Assembly: GCF_900250115.1 (NCBI RefSeq)
Contig: NZ_LT984803.1
Coordinates: 682,001-746,000 of the forward strand
DNA: 64,000 nt
Source of the DNA: Cupriavidus taiwanensis
GTDB lineage: Bacteria > Pseudomonadota > Gammaproteobacteria > Burkholderiales > Burkholderiaceae
Direction: 5' to 3'
Shown here: piece after piece, positions 8,733 through 16,004 of the stretch
Layout: each line of letters begins with the position of its first letter
How positions within the stretch are numbered: position 1 is the first letter of the stretch
Translations under genes and position numbers: made by a program
The notes under the pieces: generated by a model
What the model was told of the DNA's origin: nothing
The model's input: the letters and a program-made list of their open reading frames with translations, nothing else
Database searches by the model: none

Positions 8733-10145
8733 TCAGCTTGCGGCGCGGTGATCGTCCGCCCCTCGGTGCGTGGTGTCCGCAGGCGGCATCGGCTCGACCG
8801 TGGTGCGCAACCCGTAGTAGCTCTGCCAGGCCGACTGCAAACCAGCTTCGGTGACCTGTGCCGCGCCGCCGTGGTACCGCACGCCTGAATCCACCAGCCG
8901 CAGCAGATCTCGGGGGATGCAGGCGAGCAATGGCGTATCGGTGGCGCAGTGCAGGTGGTCCACGAGGAAGCCGAAGTCGGCTTCAGTGCTGGTCAGTCCG
9001 AAATCGGCGGCGGTGCGGTGATACACATCGCGGTAGTCGTCCACCGACAACGGCCCCACATAGAGCTTGCTGCCCAGTCGGCGCAGGAAGGCATCGTCGC
9101 CCAGCGCCGCCGGTTCGAGGTTGGTCGAGAACACTGGCCAGACGTCGAACGGCACAGAGAAACGCACGCCCGTGTTCAGCGTGAACATGTCGACCGACCG
9201 GTCCAGCGGCACGATCCACCGGTTGAGCAGGTCGTCGACACCGACCAGTTGGCGGCCCAGGTCATCGACGATGTAGATGCCGTTGTTGGCCTTCATGTGC
9301 GGGGGCGCCTGGTAGAAGCCGGCGGTGCGGTCATAGCGCAGGTCCAGCATGGATAGCGTCAGTTCACCGCCTGACAGCACCACGGGGCGATGGCACAAGA
9401 CCCAGCGGCGGTCGAGCGAGCGATGCGCCAGAGACGCATCACTGTTGTCGAAGGGAACATGTACCAGCGGATCGAAGACCTGGACGATTTCCCCGGCCAC
9501 GGTGATGGCGTGCGGCACCGGCACGGCGCCGGGCAACAGGGAGCCCAGGCGCTGCGCCAGGTAAGTCTTGCCACTGCCGGCGGGGCCATAGATCATCAGC
9601 GCTCGGCATGTATTGAGTGCCATGCCGATCGCGTCCAGCAGGTGTGCCGGGACCACCAGCTCGCGAAAGGCCGCGGTGACATCCGCCTTGCTGACCTTCG
9701 CATGGCCAACCGAGTGGCTCGTGACGGCAGCGATGTAGGCATCCAGCGTGACCGGCGCCGCGCCAAGGTAGCTGCAGCGCGCAGACGCTTCCGCCGCGCG
9801 CGCATATCCCGCATCGGTGAGGCGGAAGCGGACGTCCAGGTCGCTGGCGCCACGATGTGCGACTTCCAGCAAGCGCTCGCGCACGGCCACGGCGGCCACT
9901 TCATTGACCACCAGGGCCGGCAGCTTCAGCGTGTCAGTCAGCACCGCCAGCGTGACGGTGCGGTGCAGATAGGCGGCCTTCATCAGCAAGCCAAGCAACT
10001 GGGCGATGTCCAGGCCGGTGTCCGCGACGGTGCGCGGCAGCGCGTACCAGGCTGGCAGCGGCAGCGGGTCATGTTCGGCATTGCTGCCGCTGGCGACGGG
10101 CTCCAAGAGCCGCGTTGCGTGGCGCGATTCGTGATGCTCGATCAT
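8733..10145 (-). CDS. AAA+ ATPase with N-terminal winged-helix-like region, encoded inside the tad operon
   Basis: 470 residues from the ATG at 10145. That start was chosen because AGGGG lies seven bases upstream; an ATG at 10151 and a GTG at 10178 are in frame. Residues about 35-125 look like a winged-helix fold ending in FRLTDAGYARA. The ATPase core has Walker A GPAGSGKT (187-194), Walker B IYIVDD (290-295), a sensor-1-like FSTN (339-342) and an arginine pair near 355 (FLRRLGS). The motifs most resemble MoxR-type or chaperone-like AAA+ proteins, not the secretion ATPase family of TadA. The gene sits between prepilin peptidase and rcpC, a place where the best-studied Tad loci have no such gene. 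Its role in pilus assembly or control is unknown. Confidence 0.85.
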   Translation of the reverse strand: MIEHHESRHATRLLEPVASGSNAEHDPLPLPAWYALPRTVADTGLDIAQLLGLLMKAAYLHRTVTLAVLTDTLKLPALVVNEVAAVAVRERLLEVAHRGASDLDVRFRLTDAGYARAAEASARCSYLGAAPVTLDAYIAAVTSHSVGHAKVSKADVTAAFRELVVPAHLLDAIGMALNTCRALMIYGPAGSGKTYLAQRLGSLLPGAVPVPHAITVAGEIVQVFDPLVHVPFDNSDASLAHRSLDRRWVLCHRPVVLSGGELTLSMLDLRYDRTAGFYQAPPHMKANNGIYIVDDLGRQLVGVDDLLNRWIVPLDRSVDMFTLNTGVRFSVPFDVWPVFSTNLEPAALGDDAFLRRLGSKLYVGPLSVDDYRDVYHRTAADFGLTSTEADFGFLVDHLHCATDTPLLACIPRDLLRLVDSGVRYHGGAAQVTEAGLQSAWQSYYGLRTTVEPMPPADTTHRGADDHRAAS

Positions 10146-10220
10146 TGCCATCCCCTGTTTTCTGATATGCGAGTTCACTTCAGCGCGCCCGCCGTGGCTG
10201 GCGCGATAGTCCTGGTTGCC

Positions 10221-10805
10221 TCAGGTGCTGGTAAAGAGCATGGCCAGCGTGCCTGCGGCGATGGCAACGCCGTAGGGCAGGGAGCCGGCTGAGGTACTGG
10301 CCTGCGCTTGCGGGGGTGCTGCGCGATGATGGACGGCCATGCTTAGCAGCATGTGGCCGACCCTCGACAGCGTTGCGCGGGCCTGACCGGTGAGCAGAAG
10401 CAGTGTCAGCGCCCAGACGCCACCGATCAGCCATGTCGCCAGCGCGATCTTCGGCACCATGCCCGCGCCAAGCCAGGCGCCCACGGCTGCCATCAGCTTG
10501 ACGTCGCCCGCAGCCATGCCGCGCAGAAGGTAGAAGGGCAGGAAGAGCGCCAGGCCGGCCGCCCAGCCATAGAGCCATGCCAGCGACCCAGCGGCCATGC
10601 CGTGGATGGCCGCCTGCATGGGCAGGGCTGCGAGCCATGCGCCGAAAGTCAGCCAGTTGGGAATGCGACGGCGGTCCAGGTCGATGGCCGCGGCGGTGGA
10701 CACGATGCCGATCGTGATGGGGCCGACTAAGGTCGCGAGAGTAGCGGATTGCATGGCGTCAGGTCGGAAAGTTTGGATGGCCGCGAGTCCGTTGGTCCGA
10801 TGCAT
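10221..10805 (-). CDS. tadV: TadV/CpaA prepilin peptidase (type IV, A24)
   Basis: 194 residues and about six membrane segments. The two aspartates of A24 prepilin peptidases are present: one in AAIDLDRRRIPNWLT and one in GMAAGDVKLMAAVG (the GxGD-like motif). These inner-membrane enzymes cut the leader of Flp prepilins and the TadE/F pseudopilins. The start at 10805 shares one base with the stop of the upstream Flp pilin gene (TGATG), which argues for coupled translation. A later ATG at 10754 (MQSATLATL) would begin just before the first membrane segment and is an alternative. There is no separate methylase domain, as usual for TadV. Confidence 0.92.
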   Translation of the reverse strand: MHRTNGLAAIQTFRPDAMQSATLATLVGPITIGIVSTAAAIDLDRRRIPNWLTFGAWLAALPMQAAIHGMAAGSLAWLYGWAAGLALFLPFYLLRGMAAGDVKLMAAVGAWLGAGMVPKIALATWLIGGVWALTLLLLTGQARATLSRVGHMLLSMAVHHRAAPPQAQASTSAGSLPYGVAIAAGTLAMLFTST

Positions 10806-10978
10806 CAGGGCATCTTGGAGGCGATCAGTTCGTACATGGACTTCACGCTATCGCCGACCGCGGAAACCGCGCCGACAATGGCGATTGCGATCAGCATGCC
10901 GAGCAACGCGTATTCGATGGACGTGACGCCGGCATCGTCGTGCACTAGATCCGCAATGGCGGTGAGGAGCTTTTGCAT
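10805..10978 (-). CDS. flp: Flp-type prepilin, copy closest to tadV
   Basis: 57 residues starting MQKLLTAIADLVHDDAGVTS. It has the Flp architecture: a short leader, Gly at the cleavage site, then the motif IEYALLG (Glu-Tyr dyad) inside a long hydrophobic helix. It should be cut by TadV and is a structural or minor pilin of the Tad pilus. The stop overlaps the tadV start (TGATG). It lies 87 bases downstream of the second pilin gene on the same strand. No strong Shine-Dalgarno is seen ahead of it, which fits lower expression than the other copy. Confidence 0.92.
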   Translation of the reverse strand: MQKLLTAIADLVHDDAGVTSIEYALLGMLIAIAIVGAVSAVGDSVKSMYELIASKMP

Positions 10979-11065
10979 ATCGCGTTCCCGGTGACCACAG
11001 TGCTACGTTGAGCCGGTGCGTCCCGCATGGCCGGCCTGTCGCGGACAGCCATGCGGGCGTACCGA

Positions 11066-11251
11066 TCAGGTGTTGGCGGACGTCAGCGCGCTGCCGATCT
11101 TGCTGAACACGCTGTTCAATTGCGTGCCGACGATCTGGACCGACGCGATAATGACGATTGCGATCAGGGCGGCAATCAGGCCATATTCAATGGCCGTTAC
11201 CCCGTCTTCGTCGCGCATGAATTGCTGGAACATGGTGGTCAGGGCTTGCAT
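11066..11251 (-). CDS. flp: Flp-type prepilin, promoter-proximal copy
   Basis: 61 residues starting MQALTTMFQQFMRDEDGVTA. The cleavage region Gly-Val-Thr-Ala is followed by IEYGLIAALIAIVIIASV, the Flp hydrophobic domain with the Glu-Tyr dyad, and a short C-terminus. It has the best ribosome site of the locus (AAAGGAG seven bases before the ATG), so it is the likely major pilin. It is the first gene of the tad operon seen here, with 1.2 kb of apparently non-coding DNA upstream. It differs clearly in sequence from the second copy downstream. Confidence 0.94.
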   Translation of the reverse strand: MQALTTMFQQFMRDEDGVTAIEYGLIAALIAIVIIASVQIVGTQLNSVFSKIGSALTSANT

Positions 11252-12453
11252 GACAATCTCCTTTAATCGAGAAGAACTGCTCGGTGCTACAGGACAGCGA
11301 AACCGCTGTTTGGGAAAGCTGGCATGACTGATCACAGCCGGTGTGTGCGGGAGCAGGGCGGCGCGCAGATGGCACACGCGTGGAACGGCCAGCGGCCAGG
11401 ACGGCGCATGCCCATCGGGCTGCGCGCCTGCAACCGACGCTCCGCCGAGGCGTGCATGCACCGCGCAGCATGCTGCGCATGCTGGGCGCGGGCCATGCAG
11501 CGGAACGGCGCGCTGCCGCCCAGCCGGGCAGCGGCAGGGTGGCGGGCTTGCATGTGCGCTAACGCCGGTTGGTGGACGGCAGGCATGGTGAAGCTCCCCG
11601 AATATTTTTTGTGTTGTCGGCCAAATCGCACCGGCATTGCGGTGCCGCGATGCTGAAGGCGATGCCGCGTGCCATGGCATAGGCAAGGCGCGGGCCAGCT
11701 GGCGTGAAATCATTGTCCCGCAAGGATTTCCAGCCATCGGCGCAGGCTCGGTGCAGTCCTGGCCGGCGGCGCAACGCCGATCCGGGCCGGCTTCGTTGCC
11801 AGCCGGAAACGCGCCTCACACAAGCAAATTCGAATGACTGGACCGATGCACTAGTGCGCATCACGGCGCACCGCTCGCGATTGCGGGGCATGGTGCGCTG
11901 CTCTCAGCCAAAAGCATGAGCCGGCATGGTGGGCCGCGGGCTTTGCCTCGGGCGCGTGGATGACCCAATTGATGCTCTCGCCCAGGCGTTGCCACCTTGA
12001 GCCGCCTGATGGATGAGGAAGCTCTGCCGGACGTCAGCGTTTCCAAATAGAAACATCACGGCTGCCGGGTGCCAGCTGAGCGATTCCAAGACGATGGCTC
12101 AGTTTCCTCGCCGCCCCTTGTGAAATCGACGGTCTACGCCGGACCAGGACCGATGATTCAGGATGGAAACGCTGTGCGCGGATGGGCTGGCCTGGGCCCG
12201 GAAGGTACGCGTCCCGGCATCCCCGTTGGCTTGCGTTCCACCGCCTGAGCGACAACACTGAACCGCGGAGGTTGGCTGTTGGCGGCGCTCCTGCGGAGTC
12301 GATCGCAGCAACTACATTGCTGATGGCGACGGAGCTGGCCATGGGTCGATGGCGCATGCGCATGCTTGCACGTAGGCAGGCACGGGACACGCTGCGATAG
12401 ACACGACGGGCCGCCGCAGCTGCCCCAGAACGTGAGTCTCCGGAGCGAATGAC
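11252..12453. other. Long gene-less stretch upstream of the tad operon
   Basis: About 1.2 kb between the first Flp pilin gene (minus) and the GT87-like gene (plus). Open frames here lack ribosome sites, recognisable domains or codon bias. An 18-base inverted repeat lies at 11628-11645, and a short hairpin (CAGCG-AAAC-CGCTG) lies near 11292. It must hold the tad promoter and probably the divergent promoter for the gene at 12454, but I could not place convincing -35/-10 or -24/-12 elements. A short regulatory RNA cannot be excluded. Confidence 0.5.
11628..11645. repeat. Inverted repeat in the tad upstream region
   Basis: GCACCG, six bases, CGGTGC: a perfect 6-bp inverted repeat. Just to its left on the plus strand lies an AT-rich run (AATATTTTTT at 11601-11610), so on the minus strand the repeat is followed by an A-rich tract toward the pilin genes. 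It could be an operator for a dimeric regulator or a weak hairpin. It is short enough to arise by chance in GC-rich DNA. Confidence 0.35.
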
Positions 12454-13692
12454 ATGGCTCTTCAGAACCTGATGATCAGCAAGCAGCCGATCGACGCGCC
12501 AGACGGGCACTGGCTCGACGCGGGTCGTCTATGGCTGTATACGTGCGCGGGGCTGATTTGCTACGTGTCGTTCTTTGGCATCTGGATGTTCCGAGCCTGG
12601 GTATTGGCGGTTCCGGGGCTCATCCAGCCGGGAGCAGACTTTGTCGTCTTTTGGAGTGCGGCGAGCGTCGCGCTCGAGCAGGGCGCAGCGGCTCCGTACA
12701 ACTATGAACTGCTGCACGCCAAGGAAATCTCGGTCATGCCTGACCTTGCGGTCGGCGACGGCATGCTGCCATGGTTTTATCCGCCTACATTCCTGCTCCC
12801 TCTGCTGCCGCTTGGCCTGTTGCCTTATTGGGGCGCGGCGCTGATATTCCTGTTGGGCGGATTCAGTTGGTATGGATTCGCGATGTGCCGGACCTTGCCC
12901 TGGCGCGGAGCCTGGATTGCCGCATTGGGATTCCCGGGAGTCGCCATCGGAGTTGCGACCGGGCAGAACTCGCTTTGGCTGGCTGGTACCGCGGGCCTGG
13001 CTCTGACACTCCTGCGCCGACGCCCGATGTTGGCCGGGATGTTGCTTGGGCTACTGACGGTCAAGCCGCACCTCGCGATTATGTTCCCGCTTGCCTTGTT
13101 CTGTGCCGGCGCTTGGCGGGCGTTGCTCGGACTGCTTGCGAGCGCGTCGGCGCTGGCACTCGTGTCGCTGGTGTCCTTCGGGGTCGATCCCTTTCTGGCA
13201 TTCCTGAAAGCAACAGGCATTGCACGCGTGGCGGTCGAGGACGGTTCGGCAATGCTGGTGCGGATGCCCACGGTGTTTGCGGCCATCAAGCTGTTGGTCG
13301 GAGGCGTCACCGTGCCTTACTTCGTGCACGCGATGTTCGCTTGCGCGGCAGTGGCTTCGGTGGTTTACGCATGGTCACGTCCCTGTAGCTTTGCGTTGCG
13401 TGCAGCGCTGCTGTGTACTGCCATGCTGTTGGTCCCTCCCTACCTGTACGACTACGACCTGGCTTTCCTGGGTATCGCCATCGCGTGGCTGGGCATTCAT
13501 GCACATCGCTATGGCTGGCTACCTGGCGAGCGTGAGTTGCTGGTCCTGTTGTGGCTACTGCCGTTGTACGGGCTGCTGGCGGGAGAGTGGGTCGGGATAC
13601 AGGTGATGCCGCTCGGATTGTTGCTGGCGCTGGCGCTGTCTGTCTGGCGCATACGGCTGGAACGGACCGGCAAGGCATTGCGGGAGGACTGA
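12454..13692 (+). CDS. GT87-like (DUF2029) integral-membrane glycosyltransferase
   Basis: 412 residues with about ten hydrophobic segments. The early loop GADFVVFWSAASVALEQG and the following MLPWFYPPTFLLPLLPLG match the GT87/DUF2029 family of polyprenyl-phosphate-sugar-dependent transferases (actinobacterial mannosyltransferases and relatives). A likely role is adding a sugar to a surface glycan or lipid on the periplasmic side of the inner membrane. The Shine-Dalgarno GGAG precedes the ATG. Third codon positions are visibly less GC-rich than in the tad or chp genes, which may mean foreign origin. It runs toward the GtrB-like gene, 108 bases downstream on the same strand. Confidence 0.75.
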   Translation: MALQNLMISKQPIDAPDGHWLDAGRLWLYTCAGLICYVSFFGIWMFRAWVLAVPGLIQPGADFVVFWSAASVALEQGAAAPYNYELLHAKEISVMPDLAVGDGMLPWFYPPTFLLPLLPLGLLPYWGAALIFLLGGFSWYGFAMCRTLPWRGAWIAALGFPGVAIGVATGQNSLWLAGTAGLALTLLRRRPMLAGMLLGLLTVKPHLAIMFPLALFCAGAWRALLGLLASASALALVSLVSFGVDPFLAFLKATGIARVAVEDGSAMLVRMPTVFAAIKLLVGGVTVPYFVHAMFACAAVASVVYAWSRPCSFALRAALLCTAMLLVPPYLYDYDLAFLGIAIAWLGIHAHRYGWLPGERELLVLLWLLPLYGLLAGEWVGIQVMPLGLLLALALSVWRIRLERTGKALRED

Positions 13693-13800
13693 TGGCAGAG
13701 CTGCGGCGGCTATCCGATAGTGCGCCGGGCCGAAAACAAGGCGCTCGATAGCGCAAGCATGACGGCACGCACAGGCTGCGGCGTCTCGGGGAGAGAAATC

Positions 13801-14823
13801 ATGTCGGGTCTAAATGATGTCAGGCTGCTTACCTTGGTGGTGCCTTGCTACAACGAGTCGGACAGCATCGGCAAGTTCTTCCACTGTGTCATTCCGGTGC
13901 TCGAAGCCATCGATGCGATCCGCTTCGAAATTGTCCTGGTCAATGATGGCAGTTCGGACGACACGCTGGCACAGCTGATCGCCTGGTCGCACCGCGACCC
14001 GCGCGTGCGTGTGGTGGACCTGACGCGGAACTTCGGCAAGGAGGCGGCGCTGACGGCCGGGCTCGACGAGGCCCTGGGCGATGCGGTGATTCCCATCGAT
14101 GCCGACCTGCAGGACCCGCCCGCGCTGATTCCCGAGCTGGTCAGGCGCTGGCGCGAAGGCGCCGAGGTGGTGTTGGCCCAGCGCAGCAGCCGGGCCTGCG
14201 ATTCGTGGCTCAAGCGCATGACCGCGGGCGCGTACTACCGCGTCCATAACAAGCTCTCAGACCAGAAGCTGCCGGTGAATGTGGGCGATTTCCGGTTGAT
14301 GGACCGGGTCGTGATCAATGCGCTCAAGCAGATGCCGGAGCGCCGGCGCTTCATGAAGGGCCTGTTCGCCTGGGTCGGCTACCGTACCGTGATCGTGCCG
14401 TACGAGCGCGAGGCGCGCAGCGCCGGGCATTCCAAGTTCTCGGGCTGGCGCCTGTGGAATTTCGCGCTCGAGGGCATCACCAGCTTCAGCACCATGCCGC
14501 TGCGCAGCTGGACTTACATCGGCGTGGCGATCGCGCTGGGGGCGTTCGGCTACGGCGCGTTTATCGTGGCGCGCACGCTGGTGCTGGGCATCGATGTGCC
14601 GGGCTATGCGTCGCTGCTGTCGGCGCTGCTGTTTCTCGGCGGCATCCAGCTGATCGGCCTGGGCGTGGTCGGCGAGTATGTCGGCCGCATCTACGACGAG
14701 GCCAAGGGACGGCCGATCTACCTGGTGCGGCGGCGCTACCAGGAGACCGGGCAGAGCCGGAGTGTGGCGTCGGGACGGCGCGTGATCCGGATCGATCGCG
14801 GGCAAGTCAGCAACGGCCGCTAA
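13801..14823 (+). CDS. GtrB/DPM1-type polyprenyl-phosphate glycosyltransferase (GT2)
   Basis: 340 residues. The GT2 opening LTLVVPCYNESDSIG is followed by VLVNDGSSDDT and the metal-binding IDADLQDPP; SFSTMPLR and two C-terminal membrane helices (about 230-300) complete the GtrB/ArnC/bactoprenol-glucosyltransferase layout. Such enzymes move a sugar from a nucleotide donor to undecaprenyl phosphate at the inner leaflet. A GtrA-like flippase gene lies convergent at 14853-15242, which supports a Gtr-type glucosylation or lipid-linked sugar route. The start at 13801 has GGGAGAG upstream; an earlier in-frame ATG at 13720 would add a tail with no domain. Confidence 0.88.
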   Translation: MSGLNDVRLLTLVVPCYNESDSIGKFFHCVIPVLEAIDAIRFEIVLVNDGSSDDTLAQLIAWSHRDPRVRVVDLTRNFGKEAALTAGLDEALGDAVIPIDADLQDPPALIPELVRRWREGAEVVLAQRSSRACDSWLKRMTAGAYYRVHNKLSDQKLPVNVGDFRLMDRVVINALKQMPERRRFMKGLFAWVGYRTVIVPYEREARSAGHSKFSGWRLWNFALEGITSFSTMPLRSWTYIGVAIALGAFGYGAFIVARTLVLGIDVPGYASLLSALLFLGGIQLIGLGVVGEYVGRIYDEAKGRPIYLVRRRYQETGQSRSVASGRRVIRIDRGQVSNGR

Positions 14824-14852
14824 AGCCTACTGCCGCCTGGGCCTGCCGCGAA

Positions 14853-15242
14853 TCAGTCGCGGTAGGTCCAGGTCCGGTGCAGCAGATAGGTGAGCATCGG
14901 CACGGTCAGCACCACGCCCGCCAGCCCGGTCCAATAGCTCGCGCCGAGCCGCTGCGCGGTCCACGAGATACCCAAAGTCAGCGCCAGTCCCAGCAGCGAG
15001 ACGCCGGCAAAGCGCGCCAGGGTACGGTGGCGCAGGCGCGACGAGAAGCTCCACAGGGTGTTGAGCAGGTACGAGCATGCCGTCGCGCAGACGAAGGCGA
15101 CGCCGTTGGCCGCCACGGGCGAGGCGTCGAGCGTGCTCACCAGCGTTGCCGTGATGGCGACATGCACGCCGGTCGAGCTGGCGCCGGCAAACAGAAAACG
15201 CGTGAACTGGCGCAGCCCGGGGGCGGTGCCGCCGGCGTTCAC
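14853..15242 (-). CDS. GtrA-like membrane protein (sugar-lipid flippase family)
   Basis: 129 residues with four membrane helices. GLRQFTRFLFAGASSTGVHV is the usual GtrA opening, and the rest (LLNTLWSF and the C-terminal LHRTWTYRD) also fits. GtrA proteins are thought to flip polyprenyl-phosphate sugars made by GtrB. It starts with GTG at 15242, which overlaps the stop of the methyltransferase gene (GTGA), so translation is probably coupled. It faces the GtrB-like gene tail to tail with a 29-base gap. Confidence 0.85.
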   Translation of the reverse strand: MNAGGTAPGLRQFTRFLFAGASSTGVHVAITATLVSTLDASPVAANGVAFVCATACSYLLNTLWSFSSRLRHRTLARFAGVSLLGLALTLGISWTAQRLGASYWTGLAGVVLTVPMLTYLLHRTWTYRD

Positions 15243-15973
15243 GATGCGCGCAGCACGGCCATCAGCGAAATGCCGAACGGCAGCGAAGCGCGCGCGAGCC
15301 AGTGGCGCTCCGCGCGGAACACGCGGTGCAGCGCGTGGTTGACTGGCGCGGCCGGAACGCCGGCACCGGTTGCGTGGCGGCTGCCACGCAGCCGGTCGCC
15401 CATGCGCGCGGCGACCGCCAGCGGGAACAGCATGGTGTTGAAGTACGACATCCGGTCCACGTGCAGGCCGCAACGGCCGGCCAGAGCGTGCAGCGAACGC
15501 TTGCTGTAGCGGCGCTGGTGATGCAGGAAGACGTCGTGGGCGCTCCATAGCCACTGGTAGGCGGGCACGGTGACCAAGACCGCGCCGCCTGCCTTCAGCA
15601 GCCTGGCCGCGCAATCCAGCGAGCCGGCATCGTCGGCGATGTGCTCGAGGCAGTCGAGCAGGCAGACCAGGTCGAAGCTGTGCCCGGCGAACGGCATCTG
15701 GTCGGGACACTTGCCATGGCGCAGGTCATAGGCATCACCGGTCTTCTCGCGTGCCAGCCGCAGCGCGGTGCCGTCCATTTCCACCGCGCTGACCCTGCCG
15801 AACTGCGACAGCATCGCCAGGTTGCCGCCGGTGCCGGCGCCGATCTCGAGGATCGACGCATGGCGCGGCAAGCCTATGCCGGAGAGGATGGTGGCGACGA
15901 TCTCGCGCCGGCCACGGAACCACCAGTGGCTGGCCTCGGTATCGGCCATTTCGAGGTAGGCGTCAGGGGACAT
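15239..15973 (-). CDS. Class I SAM-dependent methyltransferase
   Basis: 244 residues. Motif I is ILEIGAGTGGNLAML near residue 40, motif II (SAVEMDGTALRLAR) and motif IV (SFDLVCLLDCLEHI) follow, and motif VI is LLKAGGAVLVTVP. The N-terminus ASHWWFRGRREIV is common in methyltransferases linked to glycan loci. The C-terminus has a hydrophobic, possibly membrane-associated part (FNTMLFPLAVAARM). The substrate is unknown; a lipid-linked sugar or surface glycan is likely from its coupling to gtrA. It follows the sigma-54 activator by 31 bases, and its stop overlaps the GtrA start. Confidence 0.85.
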   Translation of the reverse strand: MSPDAYLEMADTEASHWWFRGRREIVATILSGIGLPRHASILEIGAGTGGNLAMLSQFGRVSAVEMDGTALRLAREKTGDAYDLRHGKCPDQMPFAGHSFDLVCLLDCLEHIADDAGSLDCAARLLKAGGAVLVTVPAYQWLWSAHDVFLHHQRRYSKRSLHALAGRCGLHVDRMSYFNTMLFPLAVAARMGDRLRGSRHATGAGVPAAPVNHALHRVFRAERHWLARASLPFGISLMAVLRAS

Positions 15974-16004
15974 GGGGCTATCCTTCAGTGCCAGCGTCGT
16001 GGTG

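Noticed and set aside
11660..11690. Possible sigma-54 promoter (TGGCACG on the minus strand)
   Set aside because: The spacing to the GC of the -12 element is off by one and it lies more than 400 bases from the first pilin.
11332..11891. Several 60-110-codon frames upstream of the first pilin
   Set aside because: No ribosome site, no domain and no consistent codon bias; Cys/Arg/Ala-rich translation typical of chance frames.
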